From assembly GCA_937927945.1 (NCBI GenBank), contig CALEYW010000060.1, positions 1 through 57,447 on the forward strand: a DNA stretch of 57,447 bases, in the 5' to 3' direction. Origin of the DNA: an uncultured candidate division WPS-2 bacterium (lineage in GTDB: Bacteria > Vulcanimicrobiota > Vulcanimicrobiia > Vulcanimicrobiales > Vulcanimicrobiaceae). Numbering within the stretch: the first letter of the stretch is position 1; every line of letters begins with the position of its first letter. A model generated the notes under the pieces. The model saw nothing but the letters and a program-made list of their open reading frames with translations. It was not told where the DNA came from and made no database searches. Of this stretch, positions 16,445 through 24,572 are shown piece after piece. Made by a program: the position numbers and the translations under genes.

Positions 16445-17590
16445 CTACTTGAGCATGAATCCCGAGCGATGGGCTTGGCGGTCGTACGCGAACTTCCCGT
16501 CGCGCACCGCGTAGAAGAAGCAGTTGGGATCGAACACGTCGCCGGTCGCCCCGAACGTGTACGAGCCGGTCACCGTGTCGTACGAGCCGCCCGTCGCGAA
16601 CGCACGAATCATCCCCAGCCGCGTGGTCGCGCCGCTGCGGCGCTGCGCAAGCTGGATCAGCTGAACCGCCGCATACCCGAAGGCCGCCACCGGCGTGAGG
16701 GCGCCGTAGTGCGCCTGATAGTCCGTCACGTCGCGCGCGACGGTCGGCGCCAACGGATAGTACGGGACGTTCGAGGAGACCACCATGCCTTCGGCTTCCT
16801 TCGCGAACCGCTGGACGGTCTGCGCGTCGAAAAATCCCTGGGTGCCGAGAAACCGTCCGGTGTAGCCGCCGGTGCGCAGGACGCCCATCAGCGGACCCAG
16901 ATCGTCGACGTTGCCGGCCAGCGCGACGCAGTCGGGCTGGTGCGAGAGCACGTCGGCGGCCGCCTTCGCGAAGTCCGGCTTGTCCAGGGCGCACGTCGTC
17001 GAGGCGGCGCTCACGTGCAGCGAGCTCGCGCGGCGGGTAAAACCGCCCGCGACGTCTGGTCCGTAGTCGCCGTCCTGCGTCACGACGTGGGGCGCCTTCG
17101 ACCCGGTCGTGATCGCGTATTGCGCGACGAGAGCCCCTTCGTCGGAGTCTTTCGTCGGCAGCCGGAAGACGTTGCGATATCCCTTTTCGGTCACCCGGTC
17201 GTCGGTGACCGTCGGCACGATGAGCGGCATCTGCGCTGACGAGTACCCTTGCAGAGCGGCGAGCGTCGCCGCCGAGCTCAGGTGCCCGATCGTCACGAGC
17301 GTGTCGGGGTTGCCCACGGCGAACGAGCTTTGCACCACGGCGTCCGCGGGGATGTTGTGATCGTCGTAGGCTTCGTAGAGGAGCGCGCGGTCGAACGGCG
17401 AGCGCAGATTGTTCGCGTAGTCGACCGCGGCGCGCACCCCGTTCACCAGCTGCTGGCCGATCGCTTTGTCGATCCCGCTCTGCGGACACACGACCGCCAA
17501 GCGGAGCGTCGGAGTGTACGGCGAGACCGGCAGGGTGGCCGCCGCGCCGGCGGCGTTGGCCGCGCCGCGCAGAAAGTCGCCGCGTTTCAC
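16445..17590 (-). CDS. Branched-chain amino acid-type ABC substrate-binding protein (LivK-like)
   Basis: The protein is 381 residues and a Peripla_BP_6 type I binding protein: TLRLAVVCPQSGIDKAIGQQ at the start of the mature part, LVTIGHLSSAATLAALQGYS, VFRLPTKDSDEGALVAQY, and FGYAAVQLIQLA near the end. The N-terminus MKRGDFLRGAANAAG resembles an export signal with a Tat-like RGDFL core but without two adjacent arginines. No permease or ATPase gene is beside it, so it is an orphan receptor here. Its GTG overlaps the ubiA stop (GTGA). The link between a periplasmic receptor and quinone synthesis is unexplained. Confidence 0.85.
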   Translation of the reverse strand: MKRGDFLRGAANAAGAAATLPVSPYTPTLRLAVVCPQSGIDKAIGQQLVNGVRAAVDYANNLRSPFDRALLYEAYDDHNIPADAVVQSSFAVGNPDTLVTIGHLSSAATLAALQGYSSAQMPLIVPTVTDDRVTEKGYRNVFRLPTKDSDEGALVAQYAITTGSKAPHVVTQDGDYGPDVAGGFTRRASSLHVSAASTTCALDKPDFAKAAADVLSHQPDCVALAGNVDDLGPLMGVLRTGGYTGRFLGTQGFFDAQTVQRFAKEAEGMVVSSNVPYYPLAPTVARDVTDYQAHYGALTPVAAFGYAAVQLIQLAQRRSGATTRLGMIRAFATGGSYDTVTGSYTFGATGDVFDPNCFFYAVRDGKFAYDRQAHRSGFMLK

Positions 17591-18444
17591 CGCGGGATGA
17601 CGTACGACGCGAGCGTCGTCCCCAGAAACGCTACCGAGAACGTCATGTTGGTCATGAAGATGCGGTCGTTGAGCACGAACACATTCTGGGCGAGTTTGAT
17701 GAGACGCTCCTCGTACAGGGTGACGCCCGCCGCGAGCGCGACCCCGGCAAAGTACAGCCACCCCGCGTGCGCCAAGAGTCCCGCCGCGAGCAGCGCGAGC
17801 GTCATCGCGCCGTGCAGCAGGATCGGCCACAGCCGTGCGTTGCGCTCGCCGAAACGGACCGGAAACGAACGCATGCCGAGCTCCACGTCCCACTTCAGAT
17901 CCATCAGCGCGTAGAGGATGTCGAAGCCCGCCACCCAGACGGTCACCGCGACGAAGAGCAGCAGCGCGGGGACGCTGATCGTTCCGGCGACGGCGATGTA
18001 CGCGCCGAGCGGTGCGAGACCGTCGACCGCGCCGAGCACGAAGTGGACGAGCCACGTGAAACGCTTGCAGAGCGGATAGGCGACAACGCCGAGCGCCGCG
18101 AGCGGCAGCAGTTTGAGGCACAGCGGGTTCAGTGCCGCCGCGCTCACCACCAGCAGCGCGAGGCCCGCGGCGATCGCCCACAGCATGACCGCTGCCGGCA
18201 GCTTGCCGCTGGCCACCGCGCGGTTCGCGGTGCGCGGGACCTTCGCGTCGAGGTCCCGGTCGAAATAGCGGTTCGCCGCCATCGCCGCGGTGCGCGCACC
18301 GGCGACCGCAAGGGTGATCCACACCAGCTGCCACGCGCTAGGAAGCCCGCGTGCCGCCATCACCGCGCCGACGTAGGCGAACGGCAGCGCGAAGAGCGTA
18401 TGCTCGATACGAATGTCGCGCAGGAAGAGCTTGACCGAATTCAC
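17587..18444 (-). CDS. UbiA-family prenyltransferase, probably menaquinone pathway
   Basis: The protein is 285 residues with eight or nine hydrophobic segments. The first Asp-rich motif is NRYFDRDLD (Asn58, Asp62, Asp66) and the second is YALMDLKWDVELG. Both bind Mg-prenyl diphosphate. These enzymes attach a polyprenyl chain to an aromatic acid. With a UbiD-type decarboxylase directly upstream it fits 4-hydroxybenzoate polyprenyltransferase or MqnP of the futalosine menaquinone route. GTG 18444 overlaps the ubiD stop, so the two are coupled. The choice between ubiquinone and menaquinone is inference; other mqn genes are not in the window. Confidence 0.9.
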   Translation of the reverse strand: MNSVKLFLRDIRIEHTLFALPFAYVGAVMAARGLPSAWQLVWITLAVAGARTAAMAANRYFDRDLDAKVPRTANRAVASGKLPAAVMLWAIAAGLALLVVSAAALNPLCLKLLPLAALGVVAYPLCKRFTWLVHFVLGAVDGLAPLGAYIAVAGTISVPALLLFVAVTVWVAGFDILYALMDLKWDVELGMRSFPVRFGERNARLWPILLHGAMTLALLAAGLLAHAGWLYFAGVALAAGVTLYEERLIKLAQNVFVLNDRIFMTNMTFSVAFLGTTLASYVIPR

Positions 18445-20006
18445 TTCAGGCGCTCGGAACGCGGCGCGACGTCGCTAGGCGATGCGGGCGGTTCGGCGAG
18501 CAGACGCGCCAGCCGCGCCGGGCCCTGTCCGGACCAAACGTCGGCGACGCCGATCCGGCCGAGGTCGCCGATCCCGTACTCTTTCCAGCGCGCGCTGACC
18601 TGGTCGCGGGTCGCGGCGTCCATGCGGATCTCCGGCGGCCAGTCGCGCCGGTAGCCTTCATCGGCGAGCTTGCGGGTCGCGTCGACGCCGAGTTTGTTAC
18701 CCAGCGCGAGCTCGTACGAGCCGGCGTGGTCGAGATCGTCGACCGGGCCCGGCATGATGACGAAATCGCGCACCGGATCGATGTTGTTGAGCACGTTCCA
18801 GACGACGCCGCGCACGTCGTGAACGTCGACGTCGTGATCGACCACCACGATACAACGGGTAAGCATCATCATATGTCCCAGGCCCCAGAGCGCGTTCATG
18901 ACTTTTTTCGCTTGGCCGGGATAGGATTTCTTGACGGCGACGATCACCAAGTTGTGAAACCCGCCTTCGACCGGCAGGTTGTAGTCGACGATCTCCGGGA
19001 CGACCATCTGCAGGAGCGGGAGAAAGATGCGCTCCGTCGCCTTGCCGAGCCAGGCGTCTTCCATCGGCGGCTTGCCGACGACGGTCGCGCCCCACACCGC
19101 GTCGCGGCGGTGCGTGATCGCGGTGACGTGGAACGTCGGATAGAGATCGGCGGCGCTGTAGACGCCGGTATGGTCGCCGAACGGGCCTTCTTCGCGCAGG
19201 TCGTCGTTGTCGACGTAGCCTTCGATCACGAAGTCCGCATCGGCCGGCACGTCGATGTCGATCGTGCGCGCCTTGACGATGCGGATCGGTTTGCCGCGCA
19301 AGAATCCGGCGAACGCGAGCTCGTCGACGACGGGCGGCAGCGGAGCGGTCGCGGCGTAGGTCAGCGCGGGATCGCCGCCGATCGCGACGGCGACCGGGAT
19401 CCGTTTGCCCCACTTCTCGGCATGCACGCGACCTTGCTTGTGACGCTGCCAGTGCATCCCGGCGGTCTTCTCGTCGTAGATCTGCACGCGGTACATCCCG
19501 ACGTTGGGCCGGCGCGTCTGCGGATCTTGCGTAAAGACCAGCGGGAGCGTGATGAACGGTCCGCCGTCGAGCGGCCACGTCGTCAGCACCGGCAGCAGCC
19601 GCAGATCGGGCGGATCGATGACCACCTCGTGCACCGGAGCGCGCTCGACGCGGCGGGGAACCGCGGACGTGCCCGCGATCGCCAGCGCCGCCAACTTCGA
19701 GACCTTGCCGCCCAGCGACGCGGGCACTGCCAGGTCGATCGTCTCGCGCAACCGCTGCTCGACCTCGCGCAAGCTCGTCGCGCCGAACGCCATCGCCGCG
19801 CGGCGCTCCGTCCCGAATTGGTTCGTGAGCACCGGGAAGCGCGAGCCGCGCACGTTGCGGAACAGCAGTGCCGGCCCGCCGGCCTTCACGACGCGGTCAG
19901 TGATCTCGGCGATCTCGAGCTTCGGGTCGACGAGCGCGTCGATCGTGGCGAGCTCCCCGGCGGCGCGCAGCGCTCGCGCGAACGCGGAGAGCGATTCAAA
20001 GGGCAT
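18441..20006 (-). CDS. ubiD: UbiD-family prenylated-FMN decarboxylase
   Basis: The protein is 521 residues, the usual UbiD length. Key segments are VGMYRVQIYDEKTAGMHWQR (prFMN and metal region), REEGPFGDHTGVYS with the catalytic Glu, and VKKSYPGQAKKVMNALWGLG. UbiD enzymes decarboxylate aromatic or allylic acids using prenylated FMN made by UbiX. Beside ubiA it probably removes the carboxylate of the prenylated menaquinone or ubiquinone precursor (MqnL/UbiD role). ATG 20006 starts the homology; the frame continues upstream to 20750 but overlaps plus-strand genes. No ubiX is seen in the window. Confidence 0.93.
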   Translation of the reverse strand: MPFESLSAFARALRAAGELATIDALVDPKLEIAEITDRVVKAGGPALLFRNVRGSRFPVLTNQFGTERRAAMAFGATSLREVEQRLRETIDLAVPASLGGKVSKLAALAIAGTSAVPRRVERAPVHEVVIDPPDLRLLPVLTTWPLDGGPFITLPLVFTQDPQTRRPNVGMYRVQIYDEKTAGMHWQRHKQGRVHAEKWGKRIPVAVAIGGDPALTYAATAPLPPVVDELAFAGFLRGKPIRIVKARTIDIDVPADADFVIEGYVDNDDLREEGPFGDHTGVYSAADLYPTFHVTAITHRRDAVWGATVVGKPPMEDAWLGKATERIFLPLLQMVVPEIVDYNLPVEGGFHNLVIVAVKKSYPGQAKKVMNALWGLGHMMMLTRCIVVVDHDVDVHDVRGVVWNVLNNIDPVRDFVIMPGPVDDLDHAGSYELALGNKLGVDATRKLADEGYRRDWPPEIRMDAATRDQVSARWKEYGIGDLGRIGVADVWSGQGPARLARLLAEPPASPSDVAPRSERLK

Positions 20007-20165
20007 CGCCGGTTGCTTGGACGGAGCGGATGCGCGGTCTTGCGCGCCAGGCACTGAGTGCCCTTCGGGAACGCTGGAGGGGGACACCGGGAGGCGCACG
20101 GTCGCTATGCCGTCCAAAGCCCTTCCCGAAATGACCCGCTGCCGACGATGGGAGTTCGAACCCAC

Positions 20166-20699
20166 ATGACGACCGCACGACGTGCAAAGCTCTACGCGCT
20201 GCTCGTAGCGCTGGTGCTCGGCGGCGACGCCACGATCGCCCTCGCCGCGCCGACGCCCGTGCCGGGCGGAGCGAACCAAATCGGCGGCGTGCAGGGCACG
20301 TTCTCGAGGACGCTCTTCAGCGGTACGCTGCGGCTGAAATCGATGTCGCTCGGGGACCCGCGGGCGGGTGATTCGATGCGTCCGAATGCGGCCGCTGACC
20401 GGGCGCTCGTGTTCCGGGCGATCGTGAGCAACGGCACGCACCACGAGAATCATGGCTACTTCGACGCGACGCTGGCCGATGCAGACGGGATCACGGTTTC
20501 CGGCCGCCCGCTCGACATCGGCTGGGGTCTGGAGCCGGGGGCGGCGGCGCGCACGTCGATCGGCTTCTCGGTTCCGGCGAACTTCGTCCCGGTGAAGCTC
20601 GTCCTGATCCAAGCAGCAGCGCCGAAGGCGCGCGCCTTCCGCATCGCGGTTCGCCCCACCGACGTCCCGCCTGCGCCAGCGCCGTCCGCAGCGCCGTAA
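20166..20699 (+). CDS. Exported protein of unknown function
   Basis: The protein is 177 residues. It starts with a typical signal peptide (MTTARRAKLYALLVALVLGG to about ALAAPTP). The mature part has alternating beta-like stretches: GTFSRTLFSGTLRLKSMSLG, RALVFRAIVSNGT, and TSIGFSVPANFVPVKLVLIQ. It ends in a Pro/Ala-rich tail. The pattern suggests an immunoglobulin-like beta sandwich, but I do not recognise the family. It is divergent from ubiD with a 160-base gap. Confidence 0.7.
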   Translation: MTTARRAKLYALLVALVLGGDATIALAAPTPVPGGANQIGGVQGTFSRTLFSGTLRLKSMSLGDPRAGDSMRPNAAADRALVFRAIVSNGTHHENHGYFDATLADADGITVSGRPLDIGWGLEPGAAARTSIGFSVPANFVPVKLVLIQAAAPKARAFRIAVRPTDVPPAPAPSAAP

Positions 20700-20743
20700 G
20701 GACCCGAAGTCTTGGTGACGCGGGCGTCGAAGCCGCACGCGAC

Positions 20744-21037
20744 ATGGCACAATTCATGGCGCTCGTGAAGCGCAACTACGACCGCTTCACCGAAGCGGAC
20801 TTCACGCCGCTGCTCGAGGGCGAGGCGGAGCGGGCCCGTCAGCTCTACGCACAGGGAATCTTCCGCGCGCTATGGGGCCGCAAGGACGCACCCGGCGCGG
20901 TGATCCTGGTCGAAGCGGAGACGCAGGACGAGGCCGAGGGTGCCGTCAGGTCGCTGCCGCTGGTGGCCAAAGGGATGCTCGACGTCGAGTTCGTCATCGC
21001 GATGGGGCCGTACCGCGGCTTCGGTCCGCGCGGCTAG
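20744..21037 (+). CDS. YciI-like / muconolactone isomerase-like small protein
   Basis: The protein is 97 residues. MAQFMALVKRNYDRFTEADF is followed by AERARQLYAQGIFRALWGRK, then GAVILVEAETQDEAEGAVRS and LPLVAKGMLDVEFVI. This is a ferredoxin-like alpha/beta dimer pattern as in YciI and muconolactone delta-isomerase families. Activity is unknown. The gene stands alone between an exported protein and the converging aromatic-catabolism operon. Confidence 0.75.
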   Translation: MAQFMALVKRNYDRFTEADFTPLLEGEAERARQLYAQGIFRALWGRKDAPGAVILVEAETQDEAEGAVRSLPLVAKGMLDVEFVIAMGPYRGFGPRG

Positions 21038-21044
21038 CGCGCGC

Positions 21045-21566
21045 TCAAAAGACGAAGAGCGTGTCGTCGATTCGCGCGAGGGGCCAGCGGCCGCTCGCGA
21101 AGAGTCGCGCCGTCGCCGCGAAACGGTGCGAACCGCCCTCGACGGCCGCGGCCAGCGCGCCGCGGTAGACGGCCTCCGCTGCCGCCCCGGCGGCGACGCG
21201 AGTCAACTCCTCATCGGTGATCCTCGCGCGGGCGGCCGTGCGCTGCGCGGCTTGATGAAACACCTCGAGGCCGCGATCGACCAGCGCGGACATCACGCGG
21301 AGCAGCTCGTCCGGTGCGGTACCGGCGAGCGCGCGCGCCTTGAGCGCGACGACCTCGCCGGCATCGGCGTCGTAGGCTGGGTTCGCGCGCGCGTCGTCGG
21401 CGACGCGCCGCGCTTCCTCCCAGCTTCCGATGCGAACGGCGCGCGGCGCGAGCGCGGCGAGCGCGACCCGCTCGTCGTCGGAGAACGGCAGGCCGACCAA
21501 CTCGAACCAGCGCCCGTCGCCGATCGCCGCGACGTGCGCCGCGACGATCGCGGCGTCGAACGGCAT
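21045..21566 (-). CDS. Hypothetical protein, last gene of the PaaA-like operon
   Basis: The protein is 173 residues, mostly helical and acidic-to-neutral, with no signal peptide. Segments such as DDARANPAYDADAGEVVALK and ARITDEELTRVAAGAAAEAV are visible. I do not recognise a family. Its ATG overlaps the stop of the upstream PaaA-like oxygenase (TGATG), so it is translationally coupled and likely serves the same pathway. It converges on the YciI-like gene with 7 bases between stops. Confidence 0.7.
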   Translation of the reverse strand: MPFDAAIVAAHVAAIGDGRWFELVGLPFSDDERVALAALAPRAVRIGSWEEARRVADDARANPAYDADAGEVVALKARALAGTAPDELLRVMSALVDRGLEVFHQAAQRTAARARITDEELTRVAAGAAAEAVYRGALAAAVEGGSHRFAATARLFASGRWPLARIDDTLFVF

Positions 21567-22270
21567 CAGGCCGCTGCCGGCAGCTTCAGTCCCAGCTTGG
21601 CGACGATGCCGCGCGCGCGTTCGATGTAGTCTTCGCGCATCGCCTCGTTGGTGCGCTGCTTGAGGCCCCATTTGCGGAAGGTGGCGTTGTTCTTCGAGTT
21701 GCTCTTGCCGAAGAACGCCGGCATCCCCGGGAACAGCGCGTCGATCGCGCTCTGCACCTCGATCCGGCCGGCCTCGGTCTTGCAGAGTTCGGTGCACGCT
21801 TTGACGCCGAAGCCGGCGTGGAATTTCTCTTCCGGCATCGTCTTGGCCGCTTCGACGCGCAGCGGTACGAACGTGCACTCCATCAGGTCTTCGACCTGAA
21901 TGATCTCGGCCATGTCGGCGAGCAACTTGATGACGCAGAACTCGGCCCAGGACTTCATCTCGAACTCGAAGATCGAGAGCGGACGCTTCTCCGTGCGGCC
22001 CGGGATCATGTGGTCGTCGGGAATCCCCATCTTTTGGCCGAGCCGGTAGAAGCGCTGATGGTGGCCGTACTCTTCCATCGCGACGCGGCAGGTCAACCAC
22101 TTCCAGTACGGCGTCGGCGCGAACTGGACCGCGGGCTCGTCGAACACCTGCGCGCCGTAGAGCTCGTTGATCGCATGTGAGCGCACGAGCTTCTCGGCGG
22201 CCTCACGATATTCGGCCGGGGCGTTGGCCAGCTCGGCGACGGTCTTGATCTCGATGGAAGCGGTAGACAT
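21566..22270 (-). CDS. Phenylacetyl-CoA epoxidase-like (PaaA/PaaC family) ferritin-like oxygenase
   Basis: The protein is 234 residues. WLTCRVAMEEYGHHQRFYRL carries an ExxH metal motif, and a second appears in PEEKFHAGFG. A long helix follows (KSWAEFCVIKLLADMAEIIQ). This is the bacterial multicomponent di-iron (PaaA/PaaC/BoxB-like) fold, whose members epoxidise aromatic CoA thioesters. The reductase and accessory subunits of a PaaABCDE complex are not in the window. A CAGGAG Shine-Dalgarno precedes ATG 22270. It lies between an SDR and a coupled hypothetical gene downstream of an acyl-CoA ligase, consistent with aromatic acid catabolism. Confidence 0.82.
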   Translation of the reverse strand: MSTASIEIKTVAELANAPAEYREAAEKLVRSHAINELYGAQVFDEPAVQFAPTPYWKWLTCRVAMEEYGHHQRFYRLGQKMGIPDDHMIPGRTEKRPLSIFEFEMKSWAEFCVIKLLADMAEIIQVEDLMECTFVPLRVEAAKTMPEEKFHAGFGVKACTELCKTEAGRIEVQSAIDALFPGMPAFFGKSNSKNNATFRKWGLKQRTNEAMREDYIERARGIVAKLGLKLPAAA

Positions 22271-22294
22271 GGTGATGCTCCTGATTTTTTTGAA

Positions 22295-23233
22295 CTACGA
22301 GACGACGGGTTCGGTGGCGAAGGCGTCGAGATCGGTCTCGAGCGGGGTGAACGAAGGCGCGAACGAGCGGTCGACCGCATCGGCGACGTCGTCGAGCGAC
22401 GCGTCCGAGGGGAGCAGTTCGCGCGCGACCGGGCGCGGCTGGGAGAACAGAAACGTCTCCGCGCCGCGCACGCCGAACACTTGTCCGGTGACGTGCTGCG
22501 CACGGTCGCTGCACAGATAGGCGACGAAACGCGCGACCGGTTCGGCGGGAACGCGCAGCGCGCCGGCCTTGTAGGCTGCCTGCGCGTCGCTTTGCGGGAC
22601 GATCGATTCCGTCACGCGCGTCGCGGCGAACGGTGCGAGCGCGTTGGCCGTGACGCCCGAACGGGCGAGGTCGAGCGCGGCGACGCGAGCCAGCGCGACG
22701 AGGCCCGCTTTCGCACCCGCATACGCAGCTTGACCGTAGTTGCCGTACAGCCCGGCGGTCGAGACGATGTTGACGATGCGCCCCCAGGTGTACGGCGCGC
22801 TACCGCGCTCGCGCTTCGCGTTGTCGCGCAGCACCGGCGAGGCTGCGCGCACGATGCCGAACGCGCCGATCAAGTTTACCCGCAGCACGTGCTCGTAGTC
22901 TTCCGTTGCCGCTTTGAAGACGAAACCGTCGCGCAGGATCGCCGCGCAGTTCACCACGATGTCGAGTCCGCCGTAGCGTTCGAGCGCGAGCGCGACCGCG
23001 GCGTCGGCGACGCCGGGCTCGGCAACGCTGCGCGCCAGCGGCGCGACGGCCGTACCGAACGGTTTCGCGAACTCCTCGACCACGCTGCGGTCGGCGGTCG
23101 AGCCGTCGATCGTCGAGCCGTCGTCGACGACGACGACCTGCGCGCCGTGCGCGACGAACGCCCGTACGATCGCCGCACCGATTCCGCGCGCGCCGCCGGT
23201 GACCAAGGCCACGCGCCCCGTCAGCGCGCTCAT
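22295..23233 (-). CDS. Short-chain dehydrogenase/reductase, MFE-2-like
   Basis: The protein is 312 residues. The cofactor motif TGGARGIGAAIV lies at residues 12-23, NCAAILRD near 95, the catalytic serine in IVNIVSTAGLYGNYG, and the YxxxK in QAAYAGAKAGLVALAR. The extended loop between strand 2 and helix 3 and the ASPVLRD region resemble hydroxyacyl-CoA dehydrogenase (MFE-2/HSD17B4-type) SDRs. It probably acts on a CoA thioester together with the neighbouring ligase and oxygenase. A ~50-residue C-terminal extension follows the core. Directly upstream the operon is interrupted by an IS110 copy. Confidence 0.88.
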   Translation of the reverse strand: MSALTGRVALVTGGARGIGAAIVRAFVAHGAQVVVVDDGSTIDGSTADRSVVEEFAKPFGTAVAPLARSVAEPGVADAAVALALERYGGLDIVVNCAAILRDGFVFKAATEDYEHVLRVNLIGAFGIVRAASPVLRDNAKRERGSAPYTWGRIVNIVSTAGLYGNYGQAAYAGAKAGLVALARVAALDLARSGVTANALAPFAATRVTESIVPQSDAQAAYKAGALRVPAEPVARFVAYLCSDRAQHVTGQVFGVRGAETFLFSQPRPVARELLPSDASLDDVADAVDRSFAPSFTPLETDLDAFATEPVVS

Positions 23234-23261
23234 TGGTGCACCATGGTCCCGGCAGGCCCTG

Positions 23262-23470
23262 CAAGCGCGCAGGAGCTAGCCTGCCCTTGGCTACGACGGC
23301 CCAGCTCGCTGGTCGCTCGACGACCCGCGTGAGAACCGCCGCGTAGCCTGGGGTGCCGGAGGGCGAGATGGGCCACAGGACGTTGCGTCGCTGCGGTTTC
23401 GGACCTGGTCGAACGCCGGTCAATGAGCAACCCACCCGACCCGCCAGCAGAACGAATGGTATCACCGAAC
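23262..23470 (+). ncRNA. Candidate IS110 bridge RNA region
   Basis: IS110 elements encode a bridge RNA in the non-coding left end upstream of the transposase. The stretch here holds several short hairpins: GCAGG/CCTGC arms around 23269-23284 and GGTCG-CTCGA-CGACC at 23311-23325. It sits between the SDR start and the transposase start. Inferred from position and family knowledge; the loops pairing to donor and target were not identified. Confidence 0.4.
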
Positions 23471-23484
23471 CGAGGGAGTTGTCG

Positions 23485-24561
23485 ATGCATCATTTCGTGG
23501 GGCTGGATTGGGCAAGCAAAGCGCATGCCGTTTGCATCGTCGACGCACGCGGCTCGGTGATTTCGAGATTCGAAGTCGCTCACGATGAGACGGGATTGAC
23601 GCAATTGCAAGAACGTTTGTCTCGAATCGACGGTCCGACTATCGCGATTGAACGACCGGAAGGCGTATTGATCGACACGTTGCTCGACGCCGGCTTCAAT
23701 ATTGTTGCCATCCATCCAAATGTCGTGAAAGCCGCGCGATCGCGTTATAGAACGGCTGGCAAAAGTGATTCTGGCGACGCCTATATCCTCGCGGATCTTC
23801 TGCGAACGGACGGCCACCGCTTCAAGGCTTTGATCCCGCATGCTAGCGAAATCAAAGCGCTGCGGCTGCTCGTCCGGCTGCGCAAAGACTTTGTGCGGAC
23901 TCGCGTCGGCCTGAGTAACCAACTTCGATCGGTGCTGCTCGCTCTTTACCCTGGCGCAGCGCAGATTTTCGCCGATATCGACTCGCCGATCGCTTTGGCG
24001 TTCCTGCGAGCATTTCCGAGCGAGGCGCACGCCGCGAAGCTCACCGAACGGCGCCTCCAGCGATTCCTCACTGAGAACTCCTACTGCGGTCGTCGATCGG
24101 CCACTGAACTCCTCGCCCGGCTCCGCAATGCACCGCGTGGCGTCCTTACTGACGAAGTCGCGGAAACCGGCGCCGTCGGCGTTATCGCCGTTGTCGAAAC
24201 GCTCGTGCCGCTGGTCATGCAAATCACTTCGCTCACCGTCAAGATCGATGCACGATTGCGAGAACTTCCCGACGCCCAGATCGTGCAAAGCTTTCCCGGC
24301 AGCGGCAGCGTGACCGCCGCAATGATCCTCGCTAAGCTCGGAAGCGATCGCGAACGCCGCCTCGCCGACAACTCTCGCAAGCGATCGGCCTGGGCGGCCG
24401 ACAGGTATCGCCAGGCTCGCGATCGAGGATGCGACCACCCGCACGCAATTCGCATTCTGGCTCGAGCTTGGGCGCGCGTGATCTGGAAATGTTGGCGCGA
24501 TCAGGCCCTCTACGATCCTGTCAAACATGGGCAAGCAGCCCGATTCGCCGCCCAGGGTTGA
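23485..24561 (+). pseudogene. IS110-family transposase with internal in-frame deletion
   Basis: The frame is open for 358 codons from ATG 23485, preceded by GGGAG. The N-terminal DEDD (RuvC-like) domain is intact: FVGLDWASKAHAVCIV with Asp, TIAIERPEGVLIDTL with Glu, and GKSDSGDAYILADLLR with the final Asp pair. The C-terminal Tnp20 domain starts SFPGSGSVTAAMILAKLGSD. It then jumps to RLADNSRKRSAWAADRYRQA, omitting roughly 60-70 residues that normally carry the catalytic serine region. The end (ARAWARVIWKCWRDQALYDP) is normal for the family. Loss of the serine segment predicts an inactive recombinase. The missing length is estimated from remembered family alignments. Confidence 0.8.
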
Positions 24562-24572
24562 CACAGGACGTC

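Larger units (their letters stand above)
23240..24570 (+). mobile_element. IS110-family element, defective
   Basis: About 1.3 kb between the acyl-CoA ligase stop (24573) and the SDR start (23233). It contains a 250-base structured 5' region and an IS110 transposase. It is oriented against the surrounding operon. Exact ends are not fixed; IS110 elements lack obvious inverted repeats. The transposase has an internal deletion, so the copy is unlikely to move on its own. Confidence 0.7.

Noticed and set aside
20148..20172. Possible tRNA T-arm (GGGAGTTCGAACCCAC)
   Set aside because: The TTCGAA core is present, but the stem does not fit a 5-bp stem with a 7-base loop on either strand, and no acceptor, D or anticodon arms lie nearby.
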